Part shown: positions 40,600-53,378 of the stretch, piece by piece
Position numbering within the stretch: position 1 is the first letter of the stretch
Layout of the letters: the number at the start of each line of letters is the position of its first letter
DNA from: Methanobacterium sp. PtaB.Bin024
GTDB taxonomy: Archaea > Methanobacteriota > Methanobacteria > Methanobacteriales > Methanobacteriaceae
Direction: 5' to 3'
Length of the DNA: 64,000 nt
Assembly (NCBI GenBank): GCA_002067065.1
Contig: MVPY01000031.1
Span: 1 to 64,000 of the forward strand
Made by a program: the position numbers and the translations under genes
The notes under the pieces: generated by a model
What the model saw: only the letters and a program-made list of their open reading frames with translations
The model's database searches: none
What the model was told of the DNA's origin: nothing

Positions 40600-41379
40600 G
40601 TGCCTAACATGGAATCACCTGTAACCAAATCAGATATTAACCTGCAGAAAATGCGGGAAATAAAACGTTTGAAAAGTGTGGAAGACAAAAGAGTGGGTAG
40701 TGAGGTCTTCGATAGAATCACTCTTCAAACCCTGTACAAACTGGCTAATCAGGGATATATTCACCTTTTAAACGGAGCTATAAGTACTGGTAAAGAAGCG
40801 AATGTCTTTAAAGGTGCTGATGAGGATGGTAATCTGGTTGCGGTTAAGATATATCGAGTAACCACCTCTGACTTTAAGAAAATGCAGTATTACATCCAGG
40901 GAGATCCCCGTTTTAATGTTCGCAGTAACAGTAAACGCCAACTAATCAATAATTGGGTTTTAAAGGAATTCAAAAACCTTAACAGAGCATATGATGCAGG
41001 GGTTAGAGTACCCAAACCTATAATTGCCAAAAACAACATACTGGTCATGGAATTTATAGGAGATGAAAATGGAACACCCGCACGCCTCATGAGGCAGGCT
41101 GAAATTTCCAATCCAGAATATGTTACCAACAAAATATTAGATTATGTTAAAAAGCTTTATAATGATGCAGAAATAGTTCATGGAGATTTATCTGCTTTCA
41201 ATATTCTCATGGAAGATGGTGAACCAATTATAATCGATCTGTCCCAGGGACTGGTAGTTGATCATCCCCTGGCACGGGAGCTTTTAAACAGGGATATTGA
41301 CAACTTAATTAAAGATTTTAAAAAAATGGGTATTGAAATATCCAAAGATGAGATTAAAAGAAAGATTATGGATTTATGA
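40600..41379 (+). CDS. rio1: RIO1-type serine protein kinase
   Basis: Atypical protein kinase/ATPase needed for late 40S (30S) subunit maturation. The RIO P-loop ISTGKEANVFKG (about residues 61-72) and ATP-binding Lys in LVAVKIYRV (about 79-87) are present. So are VMEFIGDENG, the catalytic loop VHGDLSAFNIL (about 193-203) and the metal-binding IIIDLSQG (about 210-217). The 259 residues are normal. GTG 40600 is used unless ATG 40609 is the true start; neither has a strong ribosome binding site. It is followed by the KH/Dim2 protein, another small-subunit biogenesis factor. Confidence 0.95.
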   Translation: MPNMESPVTKSDINLQKMREIKRLKSVEDKRVGSEVFDRITLQTLYKLANQGYIHLLNGAISTGKEANVFKGADEDGNLVAVKIYRVTTSDFKKMQYYIQGDPRFNVRSNSKRQLINNWVLKEFKNLNRAYDAGVRVPKPIIAKNNILVMEFIGDENGTPARLMRQAEISNPEYVTNKILDYVKKLYNDAEIVHGDLSAFNILMEDGEPIIIDLSQGLVVDHPLARELLNRDIDNLIKDFKKMGIEISKDEIKRKIMDL

Positions 41380-41439
41380 GGATAGAAAAGTATATCTTAA
41401 AGGATAATGTAATATCTTATTTAGAGTAGAGGTGAAATT

Positions 41440-42003
41440 TTGCCTACAACAGAATATCTAAAGATCCCCAAGGAAAGAGTGGGCGTACTAATCGGACCAC
41501 ATGGAAAAACCAAGGAAACACTTGAAAAAACCACTCAAACATCGATTGAAGTAGACAGCGAAGCAGGAAGCGTGTCTATATCGCCACATGAGGATGCTGA
41601 GGATCCTTTATCTGTTTGGAAAGCGCGTTACATGGTTAAAGCCATTGGTAGGGGTTTCAACCCAGAAATAGCACTTAAACTAATTGATGATGAGGTAATG
41701 TTAGAAATTATCAATCTGCCAGATTATGTTGGCAAATCAAAAAAAGCCATTTTAAGACAGAAAGGGCGTATTATTGGCAAAGATGGGAAAACCAGAGACA
41801 TAATCACTGAAATGACAGGAACCCATGTTTCAGTTTATGGAAAAACTGTTTCACTCATCGGAGACATGGAACACTTACAAATCGCCAAAGAAGCCGTGGA
41901 AATGATCTTAAATGGGGCCCGGCACAAAACTGTTTATGCATTCCTGGAACATAAAAAACAGGAAATGAAATTAAGGGAAATCAAAATGGGTCCGCCCATA
42001 TGA
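41440..42003 (+). CDS. KH-domain protein, archaeal Pno1/Dim2 homologue
   Basis: RNA-binding protein of 187 residues with two KH domains (GVLIGPHGKTKETLEK at about 15-30, and IGKDGKTRDIITEMTG at about 111-126 with GxxG loops). It is the archaeal relative of Pno1/Dim2, which guides 3'-end maturation of small-subunit rRNA. The start TTG 41440 has GAGGTGA six bases before. It stands 60 bases after RIO1; their eukaryotic counterparts act in the same 40S maturation step, so the pairing is functional. Confidence 0.9.
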   Translation: MPTTEYLKIPKERVGVLIGPHGKTKETLEKTTQTSIEVDSEAGSVSISPHEDAEDPLSVWKARYMVKAIGRGFNPEIALKLIDDEVMLEIINLPDYVGKSKKAILRQKGRIIGKDGKTRDIITEMTGTHVSVYGKTVSLIGDMEHLQIAKEAVEMILNGARHKTVYAFLEHKKQEMKLREIKMGPPI

Positions 42004-42109
42004 TTAATAAACAAATTAAATGAATTTAGATTAAATTTAGACTAATCAAACGAAATAAATTACATAAATATAAAATAACCTAATTAAATCAGTTTAAAGG
42101 AGGCATAGT

Positions 42110-44723
<2,614 letters not shown>

Positions 44724-44735
44724 TTGCAAAACATA

Positions 44736-44757
44736 CAGCCTTTAATTAAAAAGGCTG
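44736..44757 (+). terminator. Hairpin with T-tract after top6A
   Basis: CAGCCTTT at 44736-44743 pairs perfectly with AAAGGCTG at 44750-44757 across a six-base loop. A T-rich stretch (GAATTTTTTCC, 44762-44772) follows. This is the best intrinsic-terminator-like structure in the window and ends the top6B-top6A unit. Confidence 0.7.
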
Positions 44758-44888
44758 ATGTTGAATTTTTTCCTCTTTCTTTACAAATATTCTTTTTGTT
44801 TTTAGGTTTTTAAGCCGATTTATACATTATTTAACCTTAATACTAAATTATATTACATTTAATTAATAAAAGATTTCTATGACTCCTG

Positions 44889-44923
<35 letters not shown>

Positions 44924-44974
44924 TTTTAAACAAGATAACTAATTATAATTCAATACTATAACGGGGATTTTACT

Positions 44975-45988
<1,014 letters not shown>

Positions 45989-46165
45989 ATAATTATTTCC
46001 ATCTTATTTTCCTATTTTTTTGTAAAATTTTCTAAAACTCCAATTTTTCGTTATTTTTAACACTCAATTCTTAGTATGCCTCCATATTATTGTCTGTCAA
46101 CATATTAAAGTAAAAAAAGGCAAAATTATTGAAAAAAAATTTTATAACCACTAACAGGTAAATGA

Positions 46166-46825
46166 ATGAAATACGACCTCCACACTCATACAAAATACTC
46201 TTCAGATGGTTTCATAGAACCCAAAAAAATCGTCAAAACTGCCATGAGAAGAGGTCTTTCTGGAATTGCAATTACAGACCATGACACGATTAAAGGATCA
46301 TTAGAAGCTAAAAAGTATGAAACTGATGAATTCCATGTAATATGCGGGTCTGAAATAAGCACAGAAAGAGGAGAAGTTATCGGCCTGTTTTTATCCGATG
46401 AAATTAAATCTCACAGATTTTCAGATGTAGTTGACCAGATCAAAGAACAGGATGGCATTGTAATTCTTCCACATCCTTTTGATAATATAAGAAGAAACGG
46501 AGTCAACCTCTCGAAAAAAGAAGTTAAATTAGTCGATTGCATAGAGATCTACAATTCACGTTGTTTGCACCAAAAATACAATGATTATGCATGGAAATTT
46601 GCCAAAAAGAATGATTTGATGTGTGTTGCTGGAAGCGACGCTCATTTTGCCAGAGAAGTTGGAAAAGCAGGAATTATAATAGGAGAAGAAAGTGTTAGAA
46701 AATCAATTTTAAAGGGTAACTTGGATTTTTTCGGAGAAAAATCATCCATAATCAACTTGATAATGACAAAAATGATTAAAACTTGGCGAAAATCCTTTGC
46801 AAACCATTCAAAAATAGAAGAATAA
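46166..46825 (+). CDS. PHP-domain metal-dependent phosphoesterase
   Basis: Trinuclear-metal phosphoesterase fold of 219 residues. Metal ligands are in YDLHTHTKYSSDG (HxH, residues 3-15), ITDHDTIKG (about 37-45), CGSEIS (Glu, about 61-66), ILPHPFDNIR (about 109-118) and AGSDAHFAREVG (about 152-163). Substrates of stand-alone archaeal PHP proteins include oligonucleotides and nucleoside phosphates, and the one here is unknown. The last about 25 residues are basic. It is transcribed alone. Confidence 0.88.
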   Translation: MKYDLHTHTKYSSDGFIEPKKIVKTAMRRGLSGIAITDHDTIKGSLEAKKYETDEFHVICGSEISTERGEVIGLFLSDEIKSHRFSDVVDQIKEQDGIVILPHPFDNIRRNGVNLSKKEVKLVDCIEIYNSRCLHQKYNDYAWKFAKKNDLMCVAGSDAHFAREVGKAGIIIGEESVRKSILKGNLDFFGEKSSIINLIMTKMIKTWRKSFANHSKIEE

Positions 46826-46995
46826 CTCATCTAAATTTTCTTTAGATAATTCAAATTATCATTAACCAATGAATAATAAAATAATAAGAACAAAAAAGAA
46901 AATTAGTTTAGAAATCTAATAATTAACATGATAATAATTAAAACATCAATTGAAATTGTAATTATATTATCAATAACGATCTTTTGGTGAATTAT

Positions 46996-48144
46996 ATGAA
47001 ATGTCAGGATTACTCCCTAAATCGGCAGACAGAAAGAGATAACCTTAATCTTAATCCCCTCCAGCGTGGTGGGGTGCTTCCTCCTGAATCACGTCAAGCA
47101 TTATACGAGTTCTCAGACGGATACAGTGTCTGTGATTACTGCTCAGGTCGCCTGGATGAAATACCAAAACCATCCATACATGGCTTCTTAGAGGATATGG
47201 CTCGTTTCATTAATGTAGACCATGTCAGAACTGTTCATGGGGCAAGAGAGGGCAAATTCGCAGTTATGCATGCCCTCTGCCGTCCTGGAGACACTGTGGT
47301 AATGGATGGTAACGCCCATTACACCAGTCATCTGGCAGCAGAGCGTAACAACCTTAACATAGTGGAAGTTCCCAGTACTGGAGAACCTGAATACAGAATA
47401 GATCCAGTGGCTTATCAGGAAGTTCTTGACAACCTCGATGATAGAGGTGAAGATGTGAGTCTGGTCCTTTTAACTCATGTGGATGGTGACTATGGTAACC
47501 TAACTGATGCCCGGGCTATTGGGAAAATTGCGCATGATACCGGAATTCCTTTTCTCCTAAATTGTGCTTATTCCATGGGGAGAATGCCCATTGATGCGAA
47601 GAAGCTGAATACGGACTTCATCGTGGGAAGCGGCCATAAAAGCATGGCAGCCTCCGGGCCAATAGGTATTCTAGGAGTTCAGGAAGAGTGGGCAGATCTG
47701 GTGCTTAAAAGATCAGGGAGACATCAAGTGAAGGAATTGGAGATGATGGGATGCACCAGTAGAGGAGCACCCATTGCAACTCTAATGGCATCTTTACCTT
47801 ATCTTATAGACAGAGTGAGTAAATGGGATGTTGAATTACAAAAAACACTCTATTTTGTCTCTGAGATGGAAAAAATAGGAGGGGTGAAGCAGATCGGTGT
47901 GCGACCCACAGAACATGATCTGGTACGATTTGAAACCCCGTTTTTCCACAGTATAGCTGATAAACATCCTCGAAAGGGCTTTTATCTTTATGAAGAACTT
48001 AAAAAGAAGAAAATTGTTGGTATTAAGCGAGGGCAAACCCAGTGGTTCAAGTGCAGTGTTTATGGATTTAGCCAGGAACAAGTGCACTATATTGCACATT
48101 CCTTTGCCGAAATTGCTTCCAAGTTCAGGGAAATGGCTGATTAA
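46996..48144 (+). CDS. pscS: O-phospho-L-seryl-tRNA:Cys-tRNA synthase (SepCysS)
   Basis: PLP enzyme that converts Sep-tRNA(Cys) to Cys-tRNA(Cys), the indirect route to cysteine in methanogens. The N-terminus has NLNPLQRGGVLPPESRQAL. The conserved cysteines lie in VCDYCSGRLDEIPKP. The PLP Lys is in GSGHKSMAASGPIGILG at about residues 211-227, and TVHGAREGKFAVM is the phosphate region. ATG 46996 (383 residues) has GGTGA five bases upstream, so TTG 46984 is not used. Its partner SepRS is not in this window. Confidence 0.95.
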   Translation: MKCQDYSLNRQTERDNLNLNPLQRGGVLPPESRQALYEFSDGYSVCDYCSGRLDEIPKPSIHGFLEDMARFINVDHVRTVHGAREGKFAVMHALCRPGDTVVMDGNAHYTSHLAAERNNLNIVEVPSTGEPEYRIDPVAYQEVLDNLDDRGEDVSLVLLTHVDGDYGNLTDARAIGKIAHDTGIPFLLNCAYSMGRMPIDAKKLNTDFIVGSGHKSMAASGPIGILGVQEEWADLVLKRSGRHQVKELEMMGCTSRGAPIATLMASLPYLIDRVSKWDVELQKTLYFVSEMEKIGGVKQIGVRPTEHDLVRFETPFFHSIADKHPRKGFYLYEELKKKKIVGIKRGQTQWFKCSVYGFSQEQVHYIAHSFAEIASKFREMAD

Positions 48145-48182
48145 CCAAAATTCATCTAATAAAGATAAGGTAGTTGGATCTG

Positions 48183-49109
48183 ATGGGATACCTGAAATGC
48201 CAGAAATGTGGTGGTTACTACAAACTCCATGAAGGGGAATCTCTGAACGATTTTGCACAATGCTCCTGTGGAGGTAGTTTAATCTACACTGAGAGTATTG
48301 ATGAATCAAAAGTCCATGGAGATGATTTAAAAATATCCACTGCCTCAGGAAAGACTGAAAAATTTGAAAGACCAGAATCAGAAGAAAAAAAGCATTCTAA
48401 CATCGAATTATCCAGAATTGGACTTATCATAATGTTCATCGGATTATTCTGCCTAATATTCGCATTTTTTTATCCACTGTTGTCTTTAGTAATATTGTCC
48501 TATAGTCCAGATAGCATTCCTGCTATATTAATTCAGACCGTGTGGATCTATCTGACATCCTTTATTCTAATGATTTTAGGAGTTTTTATATTTTTAATTG
48601 GCAGCATAGGCAATACAGGTGAGAAAAAACATACAAAAACACGTTTTGCAGAATACTTGAAGGAAATTCCTGATAGCCATACCGTGTTCCAGAATGTGAG
48701 GATTCCCAAAACCAGAAGTTTGATTGGTCTGGTGATCATTGGCCCCAACGGAATCTTTATAATCCATAACAGAAGATTTAGAGGAAATTTCATCATCAGA
48801 AACGATGAATGGTGGCGTTTGAAAGGTAATCAGAGAGTTAAACCGGTTTCAAATCCTGGTAAAATAGTTAAAATGAATACGGTTGATTTAAAAAAGTTTT
48901 TAAACTCCCATAACGTTAATGTAGACTACAAGTGGATTACTCCCGTTGTGTCTGTTCCACAGAACCAGTACACTGTGGAAGAAGAACCGCAAAACTACTA
49001 TGTAGTACCACCCGCCCAAATTAAAGAGTTCATAATCAGACAAAAAAAGACCATGGCCCCTGAACTTATGATGAAGTCCATAGCTTTGATTGCACGCTAT
49101 TCAAGTTGA
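48183..49109 (+). CDS. NERD-domain membrane protein with N-terminal zinc ribbon
   Basis: 308-residue protein in three parts. A zinc-ribbon-like head has CQKCGG and CSCGG (about residues 6-36). Two transmembrane helices follow (about 78-103 and 118-142). The C-terminal nuclease-related NERD domain has HTVFQNVRIPKTRSLIGLVIIGPNGIFIIHNRR-type sequence (about 161-193). The NERD fold resembles restriction-endonuclease-like proteins, but the catalytic residues are not certain here. TTG 48174 is an alternative start. It follows SepCysS by about 40 bases and may be read through from it. Confidence 0.78.
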   Translation: MGYLKCQKCGGYYKLHEGESLNDFAQCSCGGSLIYTESIDESKVHGDDLKISTASGKTEKFERPESEEKKHSNIELSRIGLIIMFIGLFCLIFAFFYPLLSLVILSYSPDSIPAILIQTVWIYLTSFILMILGVFIFLIGSIGNTGEKKHTKTRFAEYLKEIPDSHTVFQNVRIPKTRSLIGLVIIGPNGIFIIHNRRFRGNFIIRNDEWWRLKGNQRVKPVSNPGKIVKMNTVDLKKFLNSHNVNVDYKWITPVVSVPQNQYTVEEEPQNYYVVPPAQIKEFIIRQKKTMAPELMMKSIALIARYSS

Positions 49110-49173
49110 AATTAAGGACAGAATATTGCAAAATTTTTGTATTGTATTATCCGTAAATTTTGGAGGTTTGATA

Positions 49174-50064
49174 ATGAATCCTGGGAACAAACCGTCGAAA
49201 GCTCTGGTATTAAGTGGAGGGGGAATTACAGGGATAGCCTGGGAATTGGGTATTATTTTAGGATTGAAAGACAGTGGAGTGGATGTGACCGATGCAGAAT
49301 TAATCATTGGCACTTCTGCCGGTTCCAGTGTAGGGGCTCAGATCACAAGTGAATTCAGTCTTGAAGAAATTTACAACCTCCAACTGATACCTATTGAGGA
49401 GACCAAAGAAAATCAGGTTGAATTTGATGGAGATGAATTTCGAAAGATGATGGCTGCTGCTATTATGAGCTCACCTGATCCCCAAACTGCAAGGGCCAAT
49501 ATTGGAGAAGCAGCAATGGCTGCAACCACCATGAGTGAAGAAGAACGATTAGAAATAACTGCCTCACGTCTGCCCAATCATGAATGGAATCCTGAAAGGA
49601 AATTGATAATAAATACTGTCAATGCCCTAACTGGAGAATGGGTGAGGTTTGATCAAGATTCAAATGTACCACTAATACTGGCAGTAGCAGCCAGTTCAGC
49701 TGTTCCAGGTATTTATCCCCCTACCACAATCAACAAACAACGTTATATTGATGGGGGCATGAGTTCAGGGACTAATGCAGATTTAGCAAAAGGTTATGAC
49801 TTGGTCCTTATACTTATTGCCGAGCCAGGGATGATTCATGGTGCGATGGGCCCAACCATGCACAGGATCACCTTTGATGATGAACTAGCAGAGTTAAAAA
49901 AGTCAGGATCCCAAGTTATGGTGATTACCCCTGATGAAGAGTCATTGGAAGCTAAAGGACCAAATCCCCTTGATGCTTCTTTCCGTGCTGCATCTGCAAA
50001 GGCAGGACGCAACCAGGGAATGAATCTAGCAGTAAAAGTGAAAGATTTTTGGGATGGTAATTAA
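49174..50064 (+). CDS. Patatin-like phospholipase
   Basis: Ser-Asp dyad acyl hydrolase. The oxyanion loop SGGGITGIAWELG is at about residues 14-26, the nucleophile Ser is in IIGTSAGSSVGAQ (GxSxG, about 45-57) and the catalytic Asp is in YIDGGMSSG (about 191-199). The 296 residues are normal for this family. ATG 49174 follows TTTGGAGGTTTG, a strong ribosome binding site; a longer reading from 49090 would overlap the NERD gene. An archaeal ether-lipid membrane is not an obvious substrate, so the natural ester is unknown. Confidence 0.9.
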   Translation: MNPGNKPSKALVLSGGGITGIAWELGIILGLKDSGVDVTDAELIIGTSAGSSVGAQITSEFSLEEIYNLQLIPIEETKENQVEFDGDEFRKMMAAAIMSSPDPQTARANIGEAAMAATTMSEEERLEITASRLPNHEWNPERKLIINTVNALTGEWVRFDQDSNVPLILAVAASSAVPGIYPPTTINKQRYIDGGMSSGTNADLAKGYDLVLILIAEPGMIHGAMGPTMHRITFDDELAELKKSGSQVMVITPDEESLEAKGPNPLDASFRAASAKAGRNQGMNLAVKVKDFWDGN

Positions 50065-50186
50065 GTATCTATTACCTGATTGAATTCTTTAAATGATTTA
50101 TACAAAAAAATGAAAAGGATTTAAAGAGTAAAAGTAAATATCTCTCTTTTCCCATATACCTTACAAAAATTAGGGGTTATGACCAT

Positions 50187-50795
50187 TTAGTCTGTTCCAG
50201 ATTCATTTTGAGTTTTATCTACCCTGTTGTTATCTGGGTAGTTCGTATATACCAGGATGTAATATTTATCTTCAGTTGGAGTGAAGGTTAGTGCATCACC
50301 TATAGTAAAGGTGCCATTGGAATGGGGGAATGTTCCAAATTGTAACACCGCACCATGATTTGCTGAAGGTCTAGTTTTAATCTCAAAATAACCATCTCCA
50401 GTGACACGGTCTTTTGGGTTAGTAATTTCTGCTGTGAAATTTAAGTCGATAACATTCAAAATAAAGTGATCTACCAAATATTTGTTTCCTGAACTATTGT
50501 CTGGCTGGGAATTTCCAGGATTATCACTGTTTTGCGATTTTTCAGAACCAGACTGAGAACTCACAGAACCATAACCCATTATTAGGTTTTCAGAACCAGA
50601 ATTATACCCTGAACTCCCAGAATAATTACTCTTTTGAGATTCATTCAAATCAGGGTTTAACTGCAAATTCCCAGGACCAAAACCTGTTTGTTGGTCTTGA
50701 ATATTTTCACTAAGAGGATATAAAGCAGCTAAACTAACCCCAATTCCAACCCAAATGATCAAGACAGATATAGTCAATTTACCCAAAAATCTCAC
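50187..50795 (-). CDS. Secreted or membrane-anchored Ser/Asn/Gly-rich protein
   Basis: 202 residues starting with a signal/anchor segment (KLTISVLIIWVGIGVSLAAL, about residues 6-25). A low-complexity linker rich in Ser, Asn, Gly and Gln follows (about 27-108). The C-terminal all-beta-looking domain is about 90 residues (YLVDHFILNVIDLNFTAEI to YYILVYTNYPDN). Many NxS/T sites suggest it may be glycosylated outside the cell. GTG 50795 is the start. I do not recognise the family. Confidence 0.65.
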   Translation of the reverse strand: MRFLGKLTISVLIIWVGIGVSLAALYPLSENIQDQQTGFGPGNLQLNPDLNESQKSNYSGSSGYNSGSENLIMGYGSVSSQSGSEKSQNSDNPGNSQPDNSSGNKYLVDHFILNVIDLNFTAEITNPKDRVTGDGYFEIKTRPSANHGAVLQFGTFPHSNGTFTIGDALTFTPTEDKYYILVYTNYPDNNRVDKTQNESGTD

Positions 50796-51076
50796 CAGTA
50801 AATTTTTTCATTAACAATTTTTCATTAACAATATAATTTGAAACCTACAACATACTCAATATTATCAAAAATTTCCATACATTAAATATTATTTTATACT
50901 GTTTTAGATATTAAAAATTTACTATTCACGGACACAAATTGGAACATATTCTGGTGATATGCTCATGAAATTATCACCAAATTTCATGGAATATATCCAA
51001 AAGTGATAATAATTCACAAATATATCTGAATCAACAACTGAGAAATCTTGGAATCAAGCCTGAAATCGATATTGAT
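50796..51076. other. Intergenic region
   Basis: The 281 bases carry no ORF. A short tandem repeat, TTTTTCATTAACAA twice, lies at about 50804-50834, just before the minus-strand secreted-protein gene. No clear promoter element is seen. Confidence 0.35.
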
Positions 51077-51862
51077 TTAATCCATTTTCAAACTAATCAC
51101 ATAATTGTATCCATTTGGAGTGTTATCCTTTGCATTTTCGTCAAAAACTATTTCTACGACCTTACCAAAATGTTCTGCCCCAACTTTTAAATGGTAAAGC
51201 GCGATGCCCATATCAATGGGAATATATTTTTTCAACATTATCGCTCGCATGATGTTCGGCCTAAAAGAATGAACATTGATTACATTATTATTTTCAGTAT
51301 TTTCAGTGAAAAACCAGGGTTGACTGTTGGTTGCAGAGGGTGCCAGACGGGCTGCTTCCAAAATTTCATCAAAACTACTATCACTAATTTTACAGATCTT
51401 ATGGAGAGGTTTTCGTTTGAATTCCAGAATATTGTTGCGGTGTAAGGTTTCTTTGGGATTTCCAAAGGCCATTAAAATTATAAATTCAAGATCTGAACTT
51501 TTTAAGACCTCTTTATGTGGTTTTGGTATTCCCTGCCAGCAACTACCTAAACCATTAGCTGAAAAGAAAAGGTCCATCTGCTGTAGAATAAAGCCAATGT
51601 TGGTCTTATATCCTTCTTTAGTATATTTTTCTTTGATCTCTGAAAAGGCTGCTATGTAATGAGGAGCTTTCTTCATCATGCGGGAATTAACATCGTTTTG
51701 CGATATAATTTTGAAATCCACTTCAATATCATTATACAATGATTTCAAAGAAGCGATGTGGTCTTTAATATTCTCCAGGGTATCATCATCAAGGGGAGTT
51801 AGATCATATTTTCTAATGGATTTTCGCTTGAATATAATTGGGTAGAAATCAGCATCTTTCAT
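51077..51862 (-). CDS. Nitroreductase-family flavoprotein
   Basis: FMN-dependent oxidoreductase of 261 residues. The N-terminal KRKSIRKYDLTPL is the FMN-phosphate-binding opening. The middle has LQQMDLFFSANGLGSCWQGIP (about residues 89-109) and the C-terminal half LEAARLAPSATNSQPWFF (about 167-184). The second of these motifs is usually near the N-terminus, and this arrangement resembles the two-half TM1586-like nitroreductase branch. ATG 51862 follows AAGGGGAAAAACG. It lies just downstream of the stand-alone ATP-cone gene, and its substrate is unknown. Confidence 0.85.
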   Translation of the reverse strand: MKDADFYPIIFKRKSIRKYDLTPLDDDTLENIKDHIASLKSLYNDIEVDFKIISQNDVNSRMMKKAPHYIAAFSEIKEKYTKEGYKTNIGFILQQMDLFFSANGLGSCWQGIPKPHKEVLKSSDLEFIILMAFGNPKETLHRNNILEFKRKPLHKICKISDSSFDEILEAARLAPSATNSQPWFFTENTENNNVINVHSFRPNIMRAIMLKKYIPIDMGIALYHLKVGAEHFGKVVEIVFDENAKDNTPNGYNYVISLKMD

Positions 51863-51893
51863 ACGTTTTTCCCCTTAAAAAAATGTTGAAAAA

Positions 51894-52172
51894 CTATCTG
51901 GATTTATATTTAGTGTCGAATCTTCTCCATGATTTAGCAATATACGGCTCACATTTGTCCAGTTCTGTTAAAAGGCACATTTTGATGGTTTCACTTTTAA
52001 CTTCTTTTTCTTCATCTAACTTTTTATCAATGTTGGATAATACTTGGTTGATGATGTCTTTTTTTTCCTCGACAGTGTATCCTGCATCAATAGTTGCCTT
52101 CTGTAGGGCACCTTTAATTTTATTAGGATTAAAAGGTTCTATTCTACCTTTCTTTTTTACAACATTTGTCAT
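51894..52172 (-). CDS. Stand-alone ATP-cone domain protein
   Basis: 92-residue protein consisting of little more than an ATP-cone: VVKKKGRIEPFNPNKIKGAL, VEEKKDIINQVLSNI, then SWRRFDTKYKSR at the end. ATP-cones sense ATP/dATP in ribonucleotide reductases and in NrdR, but here there is no attached enzyme or zinc finger. ATG 52172 has GAGGTGA five bases upstream; a GTG at 52181 would overlap that site. It lies 31 bases before the nitroreductase gene and is probably in one transcript with it. Confidence 0.85.
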   Translation of the reverse strand: MTNVVKKKGRIEPFNPNKIKGALQKATIDAGYTVEEKKDIINQVLSNIDKKLDEEKEVKSETIKMCLLTELDKCEPYIAKSWRRFDTKYKSR

Positions 52173-52387
52173 AATAATCACCTCATAAAAATCTTGTTTT
52201 TAATTTATTTATTTATTTCCAAAGATTATTCTATTAAAAGTATTAATCAAAAGTTTTGAACAATTTTTTAGTGATTTAAAGACGTGATATTCCAGGAACT
52301 TTTGAAAAAAAGATATTATATTGATACTCACTTAATTAAATAAATTAAATGGAAAATAAGCGATGTTGCCTAAAAAATGAAGAAAGG

Positions 52388-53218
52388 TTAGTATTGCATA
52401 CCCTCTTCGTACGGCTGAACAATCACAAATCCATTACCACGGAACTGTAACTGGAATTCCTCACCACTGGTTTTTCCGAGTAAAGTCTTAAATCCAATAT
52501 CCGTTTTAACAGTAGGGTTTAAGCCGCCAGACCAGGCCACTGTTGCCTGAGGATCAGTGAATACTGGTTCATTTGGAGTTACCACCAGGGTTATTGGTGT
52601 GAAATAAGTGGTTATAGCCACCAGCCCAGTTCCCTCTAATCTAACATTGAATAGGCCCGCCCCACTGGAAAGACCCACACCAGTACTCATCATGGTTATG
52701 TCCCAGTCAATCTGCTCCTCAAATGCCAGTAAATCATTTCCCTTCACATATATTCTTTCATTTTGAAGGTTCAGGATTACCACCTTTTTACCGTAATCTG
52801 CCAAGTAAACTTTCCCGTTACCTTCCATTTTCATGAGAGTGGATGATTCTCCGGTTACTGCTTTTTTAACAAATTTGTCCAAACCGTGTTCGAAAGTTCC
52901 CTCTTTTTTGAACTTTAAATCACCACTATAAGCAACCATTGCTCCTCTTTTTGACCAAACTCTGCCATTAACATTGATATTTAATAGGTAATCATTTTCA
53001 AGTTCGAACATTTCCCCAGTACCAGTTTTCTCCTGGGTTTTAGTGACAAACTCATCAATACTGTATTTTTTGGTAGCTCCCCCCGCAGGAGTAACTGCAG
53101 GCTGAACTTCAGGGGTTTGAGTAATTTCAGGCTTTTTTTCAACGCTTTCTATAGTTGCACCACAATTTGGGCAAAATTTTCCACTTTCAACTTCGGTTCC
53201 GCAGTTCGGACAAAACAT
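52388..53218 (-). CDS. AIM24/TIGR00266-type protein with N-terminal zinc ribbon
   Basis: 276 residues from ATG 53218, which follows GAGGTG; a GTG at 53230 is an alternative. The N-terminal zinc ribbon has MFCPNCGTEVESGKFCPNCG (residues 1-20). A short linker and then an AIM24-family beta-rich domain follow (about 65-270), with MVAYSGDLKFKKEG, GEEFQLQFRGNGFVIVQPYE and a hydrophobic STGVGLSSGAGLFNVRLEG. AIM24 proteins are trimeric beta-prism-like and have no known reaction. Confidence 0.82.
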   Translation of the reverse strand: MFCPNCGTEVESGKFCPNCGATIESVEKKPEITQTPEVQPAVTPAGGATKKYSIDEFVTKTQEKTGTGEMFELENDYLLNINVNGRVWSKRGAMVAYSGDLKFKKEGTFEHGLDKFVKKAVTGESSTLMKMEGNGKVYLADYGKKVVILNLQNERIYVKGNDLLAFEEQIDWDITMMSTGVGLSSGAGLFNVRLEGTGLVAITTYFTPITLVVTPNEPVFTDPQATVAWSGGLNPTVKTDIGFKTLLGKTSGEEFQLQFRGNGFVIVQPYEEGMQY

Positions 53219-53378
53219 ATTAAACAACACCTCAAGACGTTATTTATCCTATCTAAGATTATTTTTTTTAATGCTTAATATGTATAAGGGTTAGGTAAGT
53301 TATGGATTTACAAAATTATAGAATAATTAATTAAACTCATCACCAAAACTAGCTTAGTTCATTAAAAAAAAAAGCTGC

